Shown: in pieces, positions 26,114 through 34,670 of the stretch
How the letters are laid out: each line of letters starts with the position of its first letter
How positions within the stretch are numbered: the stretch's first letter is position 1
Assembly: GCF_013393945.1 (NCBI RefSeq)
Contig: NZ_CP040297.1
Span: forward strand, 6,166,809 to 6,230,808
Direction of reading: 5' to 3'
Length of the DNA stretch: 64,000 nucleotides
DNA from: Nostoc sp. TCL26-01
GTDB taxonomy: Bacteria > Cyanobacteriota > Cyanobacteriia > Cyanobacteriales > Nostocaceae
Made by a program: the position numbers and the translations under genes
Notes under the pieces: generated by a model
Databases searched by the model: none
Told to the model about the DNA's origin: nothing
What the model saw: the letters and a program-made list of their open reading frames with translations, nothing else

Positions 26114-27270
26114 CAGGGCTGTTTCATTCCCTAAAACAGGTAAAATAGCAAGAGTTGTGGGGAAAAAATATGGGTGCAGAGCTGATAGAACAATTAAAGC
26201 AAGTGGAAGATTTTAGAACGACTGATGGACGAAGACATCCACTGTGGCTAGTGTTGCTGTTTGTCATAATGGGAACAATGAATGGATATGTTGGGTATCG
26301 TGAGTGGGGAGATTTTGTTAAAAGGCATAGACGGGTATTAATAGAAAAATTTGGCATTCAAAAACATGGGGTTCCCTCATATTCAACAATTCGACGTGTA
26401 GTCATGGGAGTGAATTTTGATAAACTGACAGAAAAATTTAATGAATGGGCGAAAAATTATGTGGATTTAGAAGTATCAGAATGGTGTGCAGTAGATGGTA
26501 AAAGTATTAAGGGTACAGTGGAGAACTATAGTTCATCTCATCAGAATTTTGTGAGCATAGTATCAGTATTTGCTGGCAAGAAAGGGCTAGTTGTGGGGAT
26601 GAAGAAATTTGATAACCAACTCAAAAGCGAAATACAAGTTGTCCAGGAGCTAGTCACAGCATTGGATATAGAAGATGTTATCTTGAGCTTTGATTCCTTA
26701 CATTGCCAAAAAAAACTTGCAAAATAATTATTGAAGGTGGTAACGATTACGTTATTGCTGTGAAAGATAATCAACCAAAACTACATCGACATATTCAACA
26801 GATTGCCGCTACCAGAAAACCAACTTCTCGGATAATTGAGACAGAAAAGACTAGAGATAGATTAACAACTCGTACTGTCGAAGTTTTCCATGATGTCAAT
26901 GGAATTGACCCAGAATGGACGGGAATACAATCTTTAATTAGGGTCGAAAGAATTGGCACAAGAAAGGATAAGAAATATCATGAGATTGTTTGTTATATTA
27001 GCAGCTTGATTTGTACAGCGAAGGAATTTGCCATCGGTATTCGCGGTCATTGGGGTATCGAAAATTGCCTCCATTGGGTGAAAGATGTTGTTTTCAAAGA
27101 AGATAATTCGACGATCCGTATGGGCAATGCTCCCGCAAATCTCTCCATATTGAGAGCAATCGCTCTCAATATACTTCGCCGAAATGGTCATACTTCCATC
27201 ACAATTGCCCAAAGATTTATCTCTCATGATATTGACAAACTCCTTCACCTTGTGGAATGAAACAGCCCTG
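26114..27270 (+). mobile_element. ISAs1-family insertion sequence inside hsdR
   Basis: 1,157 bp with perfect 17-bp ends CAGGGCTGTTTCATTCC. Flanked by the direct repeat CCCATCCGCAT (26103-26113 and 27271-27281). The junction splits the HsdR codons for PPIRIVTAL, which read through once the element is removed. Intact ends indicate recent insertion. Confidence 0.93.
26170..27260 (+). CDS. ISAs1-family (H-repeat type) transposase in two frames
   Basis: Frame 1 from ATG 26170 runs to 26727; frame 2 continues to 27260 in the -1 frame. Family marks: LVLLFVIMGTMNGYVGYREW, CAVDGKSIKGT (first Asp), SFDSLHCQKKT (second Asp), then VKDNQPKLHRHIQ and HWGIENCLHWVKDVVFKEDN (Glu). The junction lies in a run of eight A (26708-26715) that contains A-AAA-AAA in the right phase for a -1 slip. 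ISAs1 transposases are normally one frame, so this may be a damaging one-base change or a read-through by slippage. Confidence 0.85.
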
Positions 27271-28556
27271 CCCATCCGCATAGTTACAGCCCTTAGTGAA
27301 GATGGCATGATGTGGCAAGCTGGGGCAGAAATGGAATATTTTGACCCCATCACAGGCACAATTAATTTAGTTCATGCCCCGGATGAAGTCAAACTTGAGG
27401 TAGAACAGTTTAACCGCCAAGTTATTACCGAAGAATTTAATCGAGTCATCTGTGAATTTTTAGCAGCAAATATTGACCCTTCACTGCCAGGAAAAACTTT
27501 AATATTTTGTGTGAAAGATGATCATGCTGATATTGTGGTTAACTTATTAAAACAAGCCTTAATTGCCCAGTATGGCAGTGTAGAAGATGATGCAGTTATC
27601 AAAATTACTGGCAAGGCTGATAAACCATTACAATTAATCCGCCGCTTTAAAAACGAAGCTAATCCCAAAATTGCAGTCACAGTAGACTTATTAACCACTG
27701 GCATTGATGTCCCAGAAATCTGCAATTTAGTATTTATTCGGCGGGTGAACTCGCGCATCCTTTACGAACAAATGTTAGGACGGGCAACCCGACGCTGTGA
27801 TGAGATTAAAAAGGAAGTTTTCTACATCTATGATGCTGTGAATTTATATCCAGCCCTGTCTCCTCTCTCCACGATGAAACCAGTGGCAATTAATCCCAAA
27901 ATTTCCTTTACTCAACTGGTGGAAGAATTAAATACAGTCAACGATAGCACTGCTGTGGCTAACATTGTTGACCAACTCTTAGCCAAATTGCAACGCCAGC
28001 AAAGAAAGTTAGGGGATAGCAACCGAGATAGTATTGAAGCCGCAGCCGGGATGCCAATGGCAGACATGATTAACCACCTGCGCCAAAGTGACCCCCAACA
28101 ACTCAAGGAATGGTTTAAACAACGGGCAGCGATCGCCCAAATGTTAGATGCTAGAGATGGTGGTAGACAACCTGTGCTAATTTCTCGCCATGCTGATGAA
28201 CTGCGACGGGTAGAAAGGGGTTATGGTAATGCCCAAAAACCCGAAGATTATTTAGATAGTTTTGGGGCATATTTACGGGAGAACATGAACAAGATTCCAG
28301 CTTTGATAGTTGTAACTACCCGTCCTCGTGAATTGACTAGGGCGCAGTTGAAGGAATTACGGTTAATGCTTGACCTTGCTGGATATTCGGAAAAAACATT
28401 GCAGGTAGCATGGCGAGAAATGACCAATGCTGATATTGCTGCTTCAATAATTGGCTTTATCCGCCAAGCCACATTAGGGGATGCTTTAGTTCCTTATGAA
28501 GAGAGAGTGGACAAGGCAATGAAGAAAATCCTAGCTGCTCAAAACTGGACACCACC

Positions 28557-29001
28557 TCAACGCAAATGGTTAGAACGCATTGGTAAGCAGTTGAAGGTAG
28601 AATTTATTGTGGATAGGGAAGCGTTAGACCAAGGAGAATTTAAAACCCAAGGCGGTGGTTTTGTCAGATTAAATAAGGCATTTAATGGGCATTTAGAAGA
28701 TATTTTGGTGCAGATTAATGAAGCGTTGTGGCAGGATGTGGGATGATATTTTATATCGTTTTGAATTAATGATGTATTTCTAATAATCCGATTCACCAAA
28801 GTCAGATAATCGTCTAATTCTTCATATCCGTCTAATTCGGTTTCTTCTTCGGAAGTCAGAGCCGATTCTTTTTGTTTAATTAATAAAGCTTCAATTCGTC
28901 CTTGGACTAAGCTGGATGCACGAAATATTGGCACTCCTTCTACTAACTCGATGCGAACAGCACCATCTAAGGGAACACCAAAAAATAAATTATCCCAAAT
29001 T
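28557..29001 (-). pseudogene. Remnant of a small cyanobacterial protein overlapping hsdR 3' end
   Basis: The frame reads SIWDNLFFGVPLDGAVRIEL, then VEGVPIFRASSLVQGRIEAL and EEELDGYEELDDYLTLVNRI-like sequence, a pattern I recall from short uncharacterised cyanobacterial proteins. The frame carries on antisense into hsdR, where the sequence is no longer protein-like, so the natural C terminus seems lost. No ATG precedes it before a stop near 29055, next to a hairpin repeat; GTG at 28934 is the only start. Probably a fragment truncated on both sides. Confidence 0.45.
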
Positions 29002-29009
29002 GACGGTTG

Positions 29010-29074
29010 GTAGGGTGCGTCAGTAGGAAGAATTTCTTGGTGTAGCTAGGTTTTCTCACACTGACGCACCCTAC
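29010..29074. repeat. Hairpin repeat GTAGGGTGCGTCAGT
   Basis: 15-bp perfect inverted repeat (GTAGGGTGCGTCAGT and its complement) around a 35-base AT-rich loop. A repeat family common in Nostocales intergenic DNA. It abuts the broken small gene. Confidence 0.75.
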
Positions 29075-29317
29075 ATTTTGGATATTTTTTTATCTGGAAG
29101 TCCCTAAGGGGAAAATATTGGGCAAGTGTGACAATTTCAGAGGTAAATTGATTGTCATCGTATTTATTTGCCAATATTTGGAATAAAATTATCAAGGGAA
29201 TTTTTACTTATATCCTTAGCAATTAGCATAATTAAACAGAGATTGCTTACTTTATAGTAAATCAGAAAATAACTTTATCTGTTGTCATCCTTCTTTACGC
29301 CAATCATCACAATAATC

Positions 29318-29496
29318 TTAGAGGATGTTTTAAAAGTATCATGTGTAACACCAAAATCTCAAAAACCTAACCCCTAACCCCTTCCCTTGTAGGGAAGGGG
29401 AACAGGAAAATCAGGGTTTCAAAGCCTCTCTCCGTGTCGGGGAGAGGTTTGGAGAGGGGTTTCTACTATACTTTTCGACTTTTCAAACATCCTCTT
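29318..29496. mobile_element. MITE-like element with GAGGATGTTT ends (copy of a second type)
   Basis: About 179 bp bounded by TTAGAGGATGTTTTAAAAGT and a near-complement ending CAAACATCCTCTTAA. The interior contains CCCCTTCCC/GGGAAGGGG and CCTCTCCGTGTCGGGGAGAGG hairpins and no coding sequence. The ends resemble those of the 20078 element (GAGG-TGTT--AAAAG). The surrounding 28747-29518 gap otherwise holds only the fragment and repeat listed. Confidence 0.65.
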
Positions 29497-29569
29497 AAAC
29501 TTTGACAACACTACCTAATTGCGTATAATCACAAAGCAGTATTTATATAATGATTACTTATTTAAAACA

Positions 29570-31024
29570 TTGAGCGCGACTACTGATATCGTCCAAAAAC
29601 TCTGGAATCTCTGTCACGTCTTGCGGGACGATGGGATTACTTATCTCGATTATGTAACTGAATTAACATACCTACTGTTCCTGAAGATGGCGCAGGAAAC
29701 AGGGACAGAAAGCCAAATCCCTGAAGGCTGTCGCTGGGGTGATTTGGTGGTTAAGGATGGCATCGAACAGATGAACTTTTACCGCACCACCTTGTTAAAT
29801 TTGGGTTCTAACAGTCCCCCACGAGTGCAAGCCATCTTTGCTAATGCCCAAACAGCCCTGAAAAAACCGCAAATCCTTAATAAGCTGGTCAAAAGCATTG
29901 ATGAACTGGACTGGTACTCCGCCAAGGAAGAAGGTTTAGGCGATTTGTACGAAGGACTGTTAGAGAAGAACGCCAGTGAGAAAAAATCTGGTGCAGGGCA
30001 ATACTTTACGCCACGTCCTTTGATTGATTGCATGGTGGAACTCATCAAACCACAAGCGGGGGAACTGGTACAAGACCCCGCAGCTGGGACAGGTGGGTTT
30101 TTAATTGCTGGCGATCGCTATATTAAAAAACACACTGATGATTTATTTGACCTCAGTGAGGCGGAACAGTCGTTTCAGCGTTACCAAGCCTTCTACGGCA
30201 TTGAATTAGTACAGGATGCCCATCGGCTGTTATTAATGAATATGCTGCTACATGGCATTGAGGGGGCTGTAGATTTGGGTGATACTCTCTCTAGTGATGG
30301 GCAACAGTTACCAAAAGCCAATGTTATCTTGACTAATCCCCCCTTTGGGACGAAAAAGGGTGGCGGACTGCCTACACGGGATGATTTTACATTTCCTACG
30401 TCAAACAAGCAGTTAGCTTTTTTACAGCATATCTATCGCGGACTGTTACCCCAAGGACGGGCGGCGGTGGTGTTACCTGATAATGTGCTGTTTGAAGATG
30501 GTCAAGGGCGGAGCATCCGCGCTGATTTGATGGATAAGTGCAACCTGCATACAATTTTACGGTTGCCTACGGGGATTTTCTATGCTCAAGGTGTTAAAAC
30601 TAACGTGCTGTTTTTCCAACGGGGAACGACGGAGAAGGGGAATACCAAGCAGGTGTGGTTCTATGACATGAGAACTAATATCCCTACTTTTGGTAAGCGC
30701 ACACCTTTAACTAGAGAGCATTTTCGGGCATTTAAAGAAGTTTACGGGGATGATGCTAATGGGGGAAGTCCGCGTGTAGATGAAGGGGAGTTGGGGCGTT
30801 GGCGTTGCTTTACGCGGGAGGATATCGCTAAACGCGGCGAAAACCTGGATATAACTTGGTTGCGGGATGAAAGTTTGCAGTCTGGGGATGATTTACCTGA
30901 ACCAGATGTAATTGCAGCCGCTATTATGGCGAAGTTACAAACAGCGATCGCCCAAATGGAGGCTTTGACGGCGTTGCTAGAAGGGGAGGAAGAAACTGAA
31001 GCAAGTGCAGAACTTCTAGAATAA
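29570..31024 (+). CDS. hsdM: Type I restriction-modification methyltransferase subunit M
   Basis: N6-adenine methyltransferase subunit. The N-terminal helical domain begins LSATTDIVQKLWNLCHVLRD. SAM motif I is QDPAAGTGGFLIAGDRYI (about residue 168) and catalytic motif IV is LTNPPFGTKKGG (about 256). I prefer TTG at 29570, where homologous HsdM proteins begin (MS-TT-IVQKLW-); TTG at 29519 would add 17 unrelated residues. About 484 residues, normal length. With HsdS it should still methylate DNA although hsdR is interrupted. Confidence 0.93.
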   Translation: MSATTDIVQKLWNLCHVLRDDGITYLDYVTELTYLLFLKMAQETGTESQIPEGCRWGDLVVKDGIEQMNFYRTTLLNLGSNSPPRVQAIFANAQTALKKPQILNKLVKSIDELDWYSAKEEGLGDLYEGLLEKNASEKKSGAGQYFTPRPLIDCMVELIKPQAGELVQDPAAGTGGFLIAGDRYIKKHTDDLFDLSEAEQSFQRYQAFYGIELVQDAHRLLLMNMLLHGIEGAVDLGDTLSSDGQQLPKANVILTNPPFGTKKGGGLPTRDDFTFPTSNKQLAFLQHIYRGLLPQGRAAVVLPDNVLFEDGQGRSIRADLMDKCNLHTILRLPTGIFYAQGVKTNVLFFQRGTTEKGNTKQVWFYDMRTNIPTFGKRTPLTREHFRAFKEVYGDDANGGSPRVDEGELGRWRCFTREDIAKRGENLDITWLRDESLQSGDDLPEPDVIAAAIMAKLQTAIAQMEALTALLEGEEETEASAELLE

Positions 31025-31050
31025 AAGCAAACCCACAGTTATAAATTGTT

Positions 31051-31713
31051 ATGACTCAAGCCTTACCAAAAATAGTTACCTTTGACGAATTTATTACCTG
31101 GTATCCCGAAAACTCTGGGGTACGCTATGAATTGCACAATGGAGAAATTGTCGAAATGGCACAGCCTACAGGGAAGCATGAAAGGATAAAAGGATTTTCG
31201 GCGGCTGAATTGACTGTAGAGTTTAGACGATTAAATCTCCCCTACTTTATCCCCAATCAAGCAATAGTCAGACCACCGGAAAGAGAATCAGGTTATTTCC
31301 CAGATGTCTTAATCCTCAATGGTGCTGCTTTAGTGGATGAACCGCTTTGGGAAAAATCTTCTACTGTGACTAAGGGGACATCAATTCCTTTAGTTATTGA
31401 GGTTGTCACTACAAATTGGCGCGATGATTATTATCTCAAACTTGCCGATTATGAGCAGATGGGCATTCCTGAATATTGGATTGTTGAGGACACTGCGTTG
31501 GACGGGTTTCCCGGCTTGAAGCAAGTGTCCGTTGACTATGCTGCTTTGGGAGCTAGGAAATTTATTGGTAATCCTAAACAACCCACTTTTTCAGTCTATC
31601 AACTAATTGATGGGGAATACCAAGTTACTCAGTTTCGGGGTAGCGATAAAATTATATCTCTTACTTTTCCTGAGTTAAATTTGACTGCGGAACAAATTTT
31701 TAATGCTGGTTAA
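31051..31713 (+). CDS. Uma2 family endonuclease-like protein (DUF820)
   Basis: A 220-residue PD-(D/E)xK-fold protein of the Uma2 family, which is greatly expanded in cyanobacteria. Seen: ITWYPENSGVRYELHNGEIV, ESGYFPDVLILNG (the Asp of the active site), PLVIEVVTTNWRDDYYLKLA (E-x-V core) and YEQMGIPEYWIVE. Cellular role unknown. It sits 26 bases after hsdM and in front of two toxin-antitoxin pairs, inside the type I locus. Confidence 0.88.
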   Translation: MTQALPKIVTFDEFITWYPENSGVRYELHNGEIVEMAQPTGKHERIKGFSAAELTVEFRRLNLPYFIPNQAIVRPPERESGYFPDVLILNGAALVDEPLWEKSSTVTKGTSIPLVIEVVTTNWRDDYYLKLADYEQMGIPEYWIVEDTALDGFPGLKQVSVDYAALGARKFIGNPKQPTFSVYQLIDGEYQVTQFRGSDKIISLTFPELNLTAEQIFNAG

Positions 31714-31758
31714 TAATAAGTGATGAATTTACTAAGTTAGCAGAGGTAGGTAGTAAAG

Positions 31759-32022
31759 ATGAGTGCAGAACAAGAATTATTAAGCAATTGGCGTTCTCTT
31801 CCACCAGACAAACAAGAGGAAGTTTTAGATTTTGTAAAATTTATTCATGCAAAAATGGTAAAAACTCAACCTCTAACACCTGCAAATAAATCTCAATTGG
31901 GAAAACGTCTGCGGCAAATACGTGCCGAAATCGTTTCTTCTGGTGAACATTTGTTAACTCAAGATGAACTTGAAAAAGAAATTGCTAATCGTCGCGGTGG
32001 GTTACAGGAACCTGATACATGA
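31759..32022 (+). CDS. Antitoxin of a PIN toxin pair
   Basis: An 87-residue protein. The N-terminal helix block ELLSNWRSLPPDKQEEVLDF resembles DUF2281-type antitoxins of cyanobacteria; the charged C-terminal half (LLTQDELEKEIANRRGG) would cover the toxin. Its stop overlaps the ATG of the PIN gene by 4 bases (ATGA). Likely autorepressor plus toxin inhibitor. Confidence 0.75.
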   Translation: MSAEQELLSNWRSLPPDKQEEVLDFVKFIHAKMVKTQPLTPANKSQLGKRLRQIRAEIVSSGEHLLTQDELEKEIANRRGGLQEPDT

Positions 32023-32423
32023 AGATAAGTTTTATTGATTCTGGGGTGCTAGTTGCTGCGGCTCGTAGTGTGGGAGAATTATCAGAAAAAGCTCTTTCTA
32101 TTCTAGAAGACTCTGAACGAGAATTTGCTTCCAGCGTGTTTGTTAAGTTGGAAGTAATTCCCAAAGCAATTTTTAATCAACGAACAAAAGAATCTGAATT
32201 TTACGAAACATTTTTTAGCGGTGTCACTTATTGGGCGAATGATTTAGACAAAATTGTTCAAGATGCTTATCAAATTGCTGTTCAGTATGGTTTAGCGGCT
32301 ATGGACGCGCTACATATTGCGGCTGCGTTGTCAGTTGATGCAGAAGAATTTGTGACGACTGAGAAGAAAACAAAGCCTATGTTTAGAGTATCTATTATTA
32401 AAGTTATTTCTATTTTTGATTAA
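32019..32423 (+). CDS. PIN-domain toxin
   Basis: A 134-residue VapC-like protein. PIN acidic residues: IDSGVLVAA (Asp 6), VKLEVIPKA (Glu about 46), AAMDALHIAAAL (Asp about 95) and the terminal VTTEKKTKP. Predicted Mg2+-dependent ribonuclease. Frame fully intact, unlike the neighbouring toxin at 32701. Immediately downstream of its antitoxin. Confidence 0.82.
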   Translation: MKISFIDSGVLVAAARSVGELSEKALSILEDSEREFASSVFVKLEVIPKAIFNQRTKESEFYETFFSGVTYWANDLDKIVQDAYQIAVQYGLAAMDALHIAAALSVDAEEFVTTEKKTKPMFRVSIIKVISIFD

Positions 32424-32470
32424 TTTTTTATTGTTGATATTCTAGAGTAATGTCTAAAGGAGAAACAGAA

Positions 32471-32704
32471 ATGCACAGTATTAAATTATCAAAGCGTGTC
32501 GGGGCAGATGGGATTTTACATTTAGATATTCCTGTAGAAATGCCAGATACAGAAATTGAAGTCACGGTAACAATTAAAAGAGTTACACCACAACAACGGG
32601 GCTGGATGCCTGGGTTTTTTGAAGAGGTAATTGGTGGGTGGGTAGGAGAACCCCTAGAACGACCAGAACAGGGAGATTATGAAATTAGGGAGCAGCTATT
32701 TTGA
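32471..32704 (+). CDS. Antitoxin-like protein preceding a broken VapC
   Basis: A 77-residue protein starting MHSIKLSKRVGADGILHLDI. It looks like the short N-terminal beta-hairpin antitoxins that pair with PIN toxins in cyanobacteria. AAAGGAG lies 8 bases before the ATG at 32471, which I therefore prefer to the ATG at 32450. The end of the gene overlaps the TTG start of the PIN reading frame by 4 bases, the usual operon layout. Confidence 0.7.
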   Translation: MHSIKLSKRVGADGILHLDIPVEMPDTEIEVTVTIKRVTPQQRGWMPGFFEEVIGGWVGEPLERPEQGDYEIREQLF

Positions 32705-33102
32705 TTTATCTGCTCGATTCAAATGTTTGTATCTGCTTAATAAATAATAGTAGTCTGGCGGTAACAAATCGACTGGCAGCACAACAACCAGAAGATATTT
32801 TAGTTTCTACAATAACCCAATTAGAACTGTAGTATGGTGCTTACCGTAGCGCCCAACAGGAGAGAAATTTAGAAATATTACAACGTTTTTTTAGTCAGTT
32901 TACTATTATCCGTTTAGACCCAGAAGCCGCAAGGATAGCAGGGAGAATTCGGGCTGATTTGGCTGCTAGTGGTACGCCAATTGGCCCGTATGATGTGTAG
33001 ATTGCAGCTATTGCAATGGCGAATAATTTAATTTTGGTTACGCATAATACGCGGTAGTTTAGTCGGGTGAATGAGTTGCAGATTGAAGATTGGGAGGAAT
33101 AG
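32701..33102 (+). pseudogene. VapC-like PIN toxin with three in-frame TAG codons
   Basis: A 134-codon frame from TTG: IYLLDSNVCICLINNSS, STITQLEL, TAG (32830-32832), YGAYRSAQQERNLEILQRFF, RLDPEAARIAGRIRADLAAS and PIGPYDV, TAG (32998-33000), IAAIAMANNLILVTHNTR, TAG (33055-33057), FSRVNELQIEDWEE, stop. Every VapC landmark (LLDSN, QLELxYGA, PIGPYDxxIAA, VTHNTR) is present with no frameshift; only the three TAGs break it. Without suppression this is a dead toxin. Its 3' end holds the ribosome site of hsdS. Confidence 0.85.
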
Positions 33103-33104
33103 GG

Positions 33105-34559
33105 TTGATTCAGGATATAGATGATTTTCCAATGCTTCCAAATAGTTGGATATATTCCCAAATTGAGGATATAGCCGAAATTAGTATGGGGCAAAGTCCT
33201 CCAGGCGATTCTTACAATGTTGATGGAGTTGGAATACCATTAATAAATGGGCCAGTTGAGTTTGGTTCTACTCCATTTTCTAAAACAATAAAATCTAAAT
33301 TTACTACTTTGCCAACAAAAATGTGCAAAGAAGGTGATTTAATATTATGCGTGCGTGGTTCAACCACTGGACGAATGAATATTGCTGGTTTTGATGCTTG
33401 TATTGGTCGAGGTGTTGCTGCTATTCGCTCACACCTGTATCAGCAATATTTAAATATTTTTATTCATTTCAATCAATATCAAATACATAGATTAGGAACA
33501 GGCTCAACATTCCCCAACGTATCTGCTGATATTTTAAATAAAATTGTTATTCCCCTCCCACCCCTGAACGAACAACGCCGGATAGTTGCGAAAATAGAGG
33601 CACTGAAGGCTAGGAGTCAGCGAGTGAAGGAGGAGCTTGAGGATATTCCTCAACTGCTAGACCAGTTCCGTCAATCTGTCCTCGCCGCCGCCTTTCGTGG
33701 CGACCTCACTGCTGATTGGCGGGAGCAGGATAACAAAGAATTTCTTGATTATGATTTTCCTTCGACTTGGAAGAAAGGGAAATTAAGTGATGTGGTTGAG
33801 GGTTTAAAACAAGGTTGGAGTCCTAAATGTAAAAATTTTCCATCTTCTTCCGAAGATGTTTGGGGAGTAATTAAAACAACTGCTGTTCAATCACTTCGTT
33901 TTGTAGAAGAAGAAAATAAACAGCTTCCGTCACACCTTGAGCCTAGACCTGAGTTAGAGCTTATGGAAGGAGATTTACTAATTACACGTGCTGGGCCAAG
34001 AGCTAGGGCGGGAGTTACCTGTTTAGTTTCTTCAGTTCGCTCAAAATTAATGTTCTGCGATAAAGTTTACAAGTTTCGCGCTAAAGAGTCGTATGTCCTG
34101 CCTCTTTATCTTGCATATTTCCTAAATTCTCCCTCGATTATTTCTTTGATTGATCAACTAAAAACTGGTATATCCGACAGTGGTGTTAATCTGACTCAGG
34201 AAAAGTTCTTAGCTCTTCCCTTGTGGTTGCCGCCAATTGCTGAACAACAAAAAATTATTGAACGAGTTAAAACCCTATTCAAAATTATCGAAGAAATAGA
34301 ACAAAAGTACCAAGAAGCCAACGCAAACCTAGATCAACTCGACCAATCAATCCTCGCCAAAGCCTTTCGCGGCGAACTTGTACCCCAAGACCCCGACGAC
34401 GAACCTGCATCCGTCCTGCTAGAACGCATCCGCGCAGAACGCGCCAAACTCCAAACCAAAACAGCCAAAAAATCCACCACCAAAACCAGCGCACGACGTA
34501 CCAAAAAAACACAAGCACAACAGGAAGAACCAGTACAGCTAGACCTGGAGTTAGAGTAG
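33105..34559 (+). CDS. hsdS: Type I restriction-modification specificity subunit S
   Basis: About 484 residues with two target recognition domains. TRD1 spans about residues 10-150 and is followed by the helix LNEQRRIVAKIEALKARSQR; TRD2 spans about 215-390, followed by IAEQQKIIERVKTLFKIIEE and QLDQSILAKAFRGELVPQDP. A Lys/Ala-rich tail ends the protein. TTG at 33105 is favoured: GGGAGGA lies 6 bases upstream, 3 bases after the broken VapC stop. Each TRD reads half of a bipartite DNA site; the sequence read cannot be inferred. Confidence 0.92.
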   Translation: MIQDIDDFPMLPNSWIYSQIEDIAEISMGQSPPGDSYNVDGVGIPLINGPVEFGSTPFSKTIKSKFTTLPTKMCKEGDLILCVRGSTTGRMNIAGFDACIGRGVAAIRSHLYQQYLNIFIHFNQYQIHRLGTGSTFPNVSADILNKIVIPLPPLNEQRRIVAKIEALKARSQRVKEELEDIPQLLDQFRQSVLAAAFRGDLTADWREQDNKEFLDYDFPSTWKKGKLSDVVEGLKQGWSPKCKNFPSSSEDVWGVIKTTAVQSLRFVEEENKQLPSHLEPRPELELMEGDLLITRAGPRARAGVTCLVSSVRSKLMFCDKVYKFRAKESYVLPLYLAYFLNSPSIISLIDQLKTGISDSGVNLTQEKFLALPLWLPPIAEQQKIIERVKTLFKIIEEIEQKYQEANANLDQLDQSILAKAFRGELVPQDPDDEPASVLLERIRAERAKLQTKTAKKSTTKTSARRTKKTQAQQEEPVQLDLELE

Positions 34560-34570
34560 CGAAGACAAAC

Positions 34571-34655
34571 TAGCTTTTGTGGCACATACAGAGATGTTTC
34601 ATTCCGCTACGCTGCATTCAACATGACAAAGAAACAGACTTTTCCAACGTCCTCT
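34571..34655. mobile_element. Right half of the 20078-type MITE
   Basis: 85 bases that match 20149-20233 with only two or three differences, ending in the same CTTTTCCAACGTCCTCT terminus. The left half is absent. It lies 12 bases after the hsdS stop and just before the convergent phosphorylase stop. Confidence 0.8.
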
Positions 34656-34670
34656 AAAAGAAGATTTAGT

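Larger units (their letters stand above)
24246..28746 (+). pseudogene. hsdR: Type I restriction endonuclease subunit R, interrupted by an ISAs1-type IS
   Basis: Removing the IS (26114-27270) and one 11-bp target copy restores an uninterrupted 1,110-residue frame. Domains: DUF4145-like N terminus (residues 30-110), a coil, the HsdR nuclease region with GRADYVFFVGLQVMAVVEAK (about 278-297), helicase Walker A ATGTGKT (about 436), DECH box VVDECHRGY (about 540), GLTATPA, then after the IS DLLTTGIDVPEICNL and LGRATRR, and an EcoEI-type C terminus. As it stands it encodes only 656 residues, lacking the second RecA domain, so restriction should be off while HsdM/HsdS remain. Confidence 0.92.
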
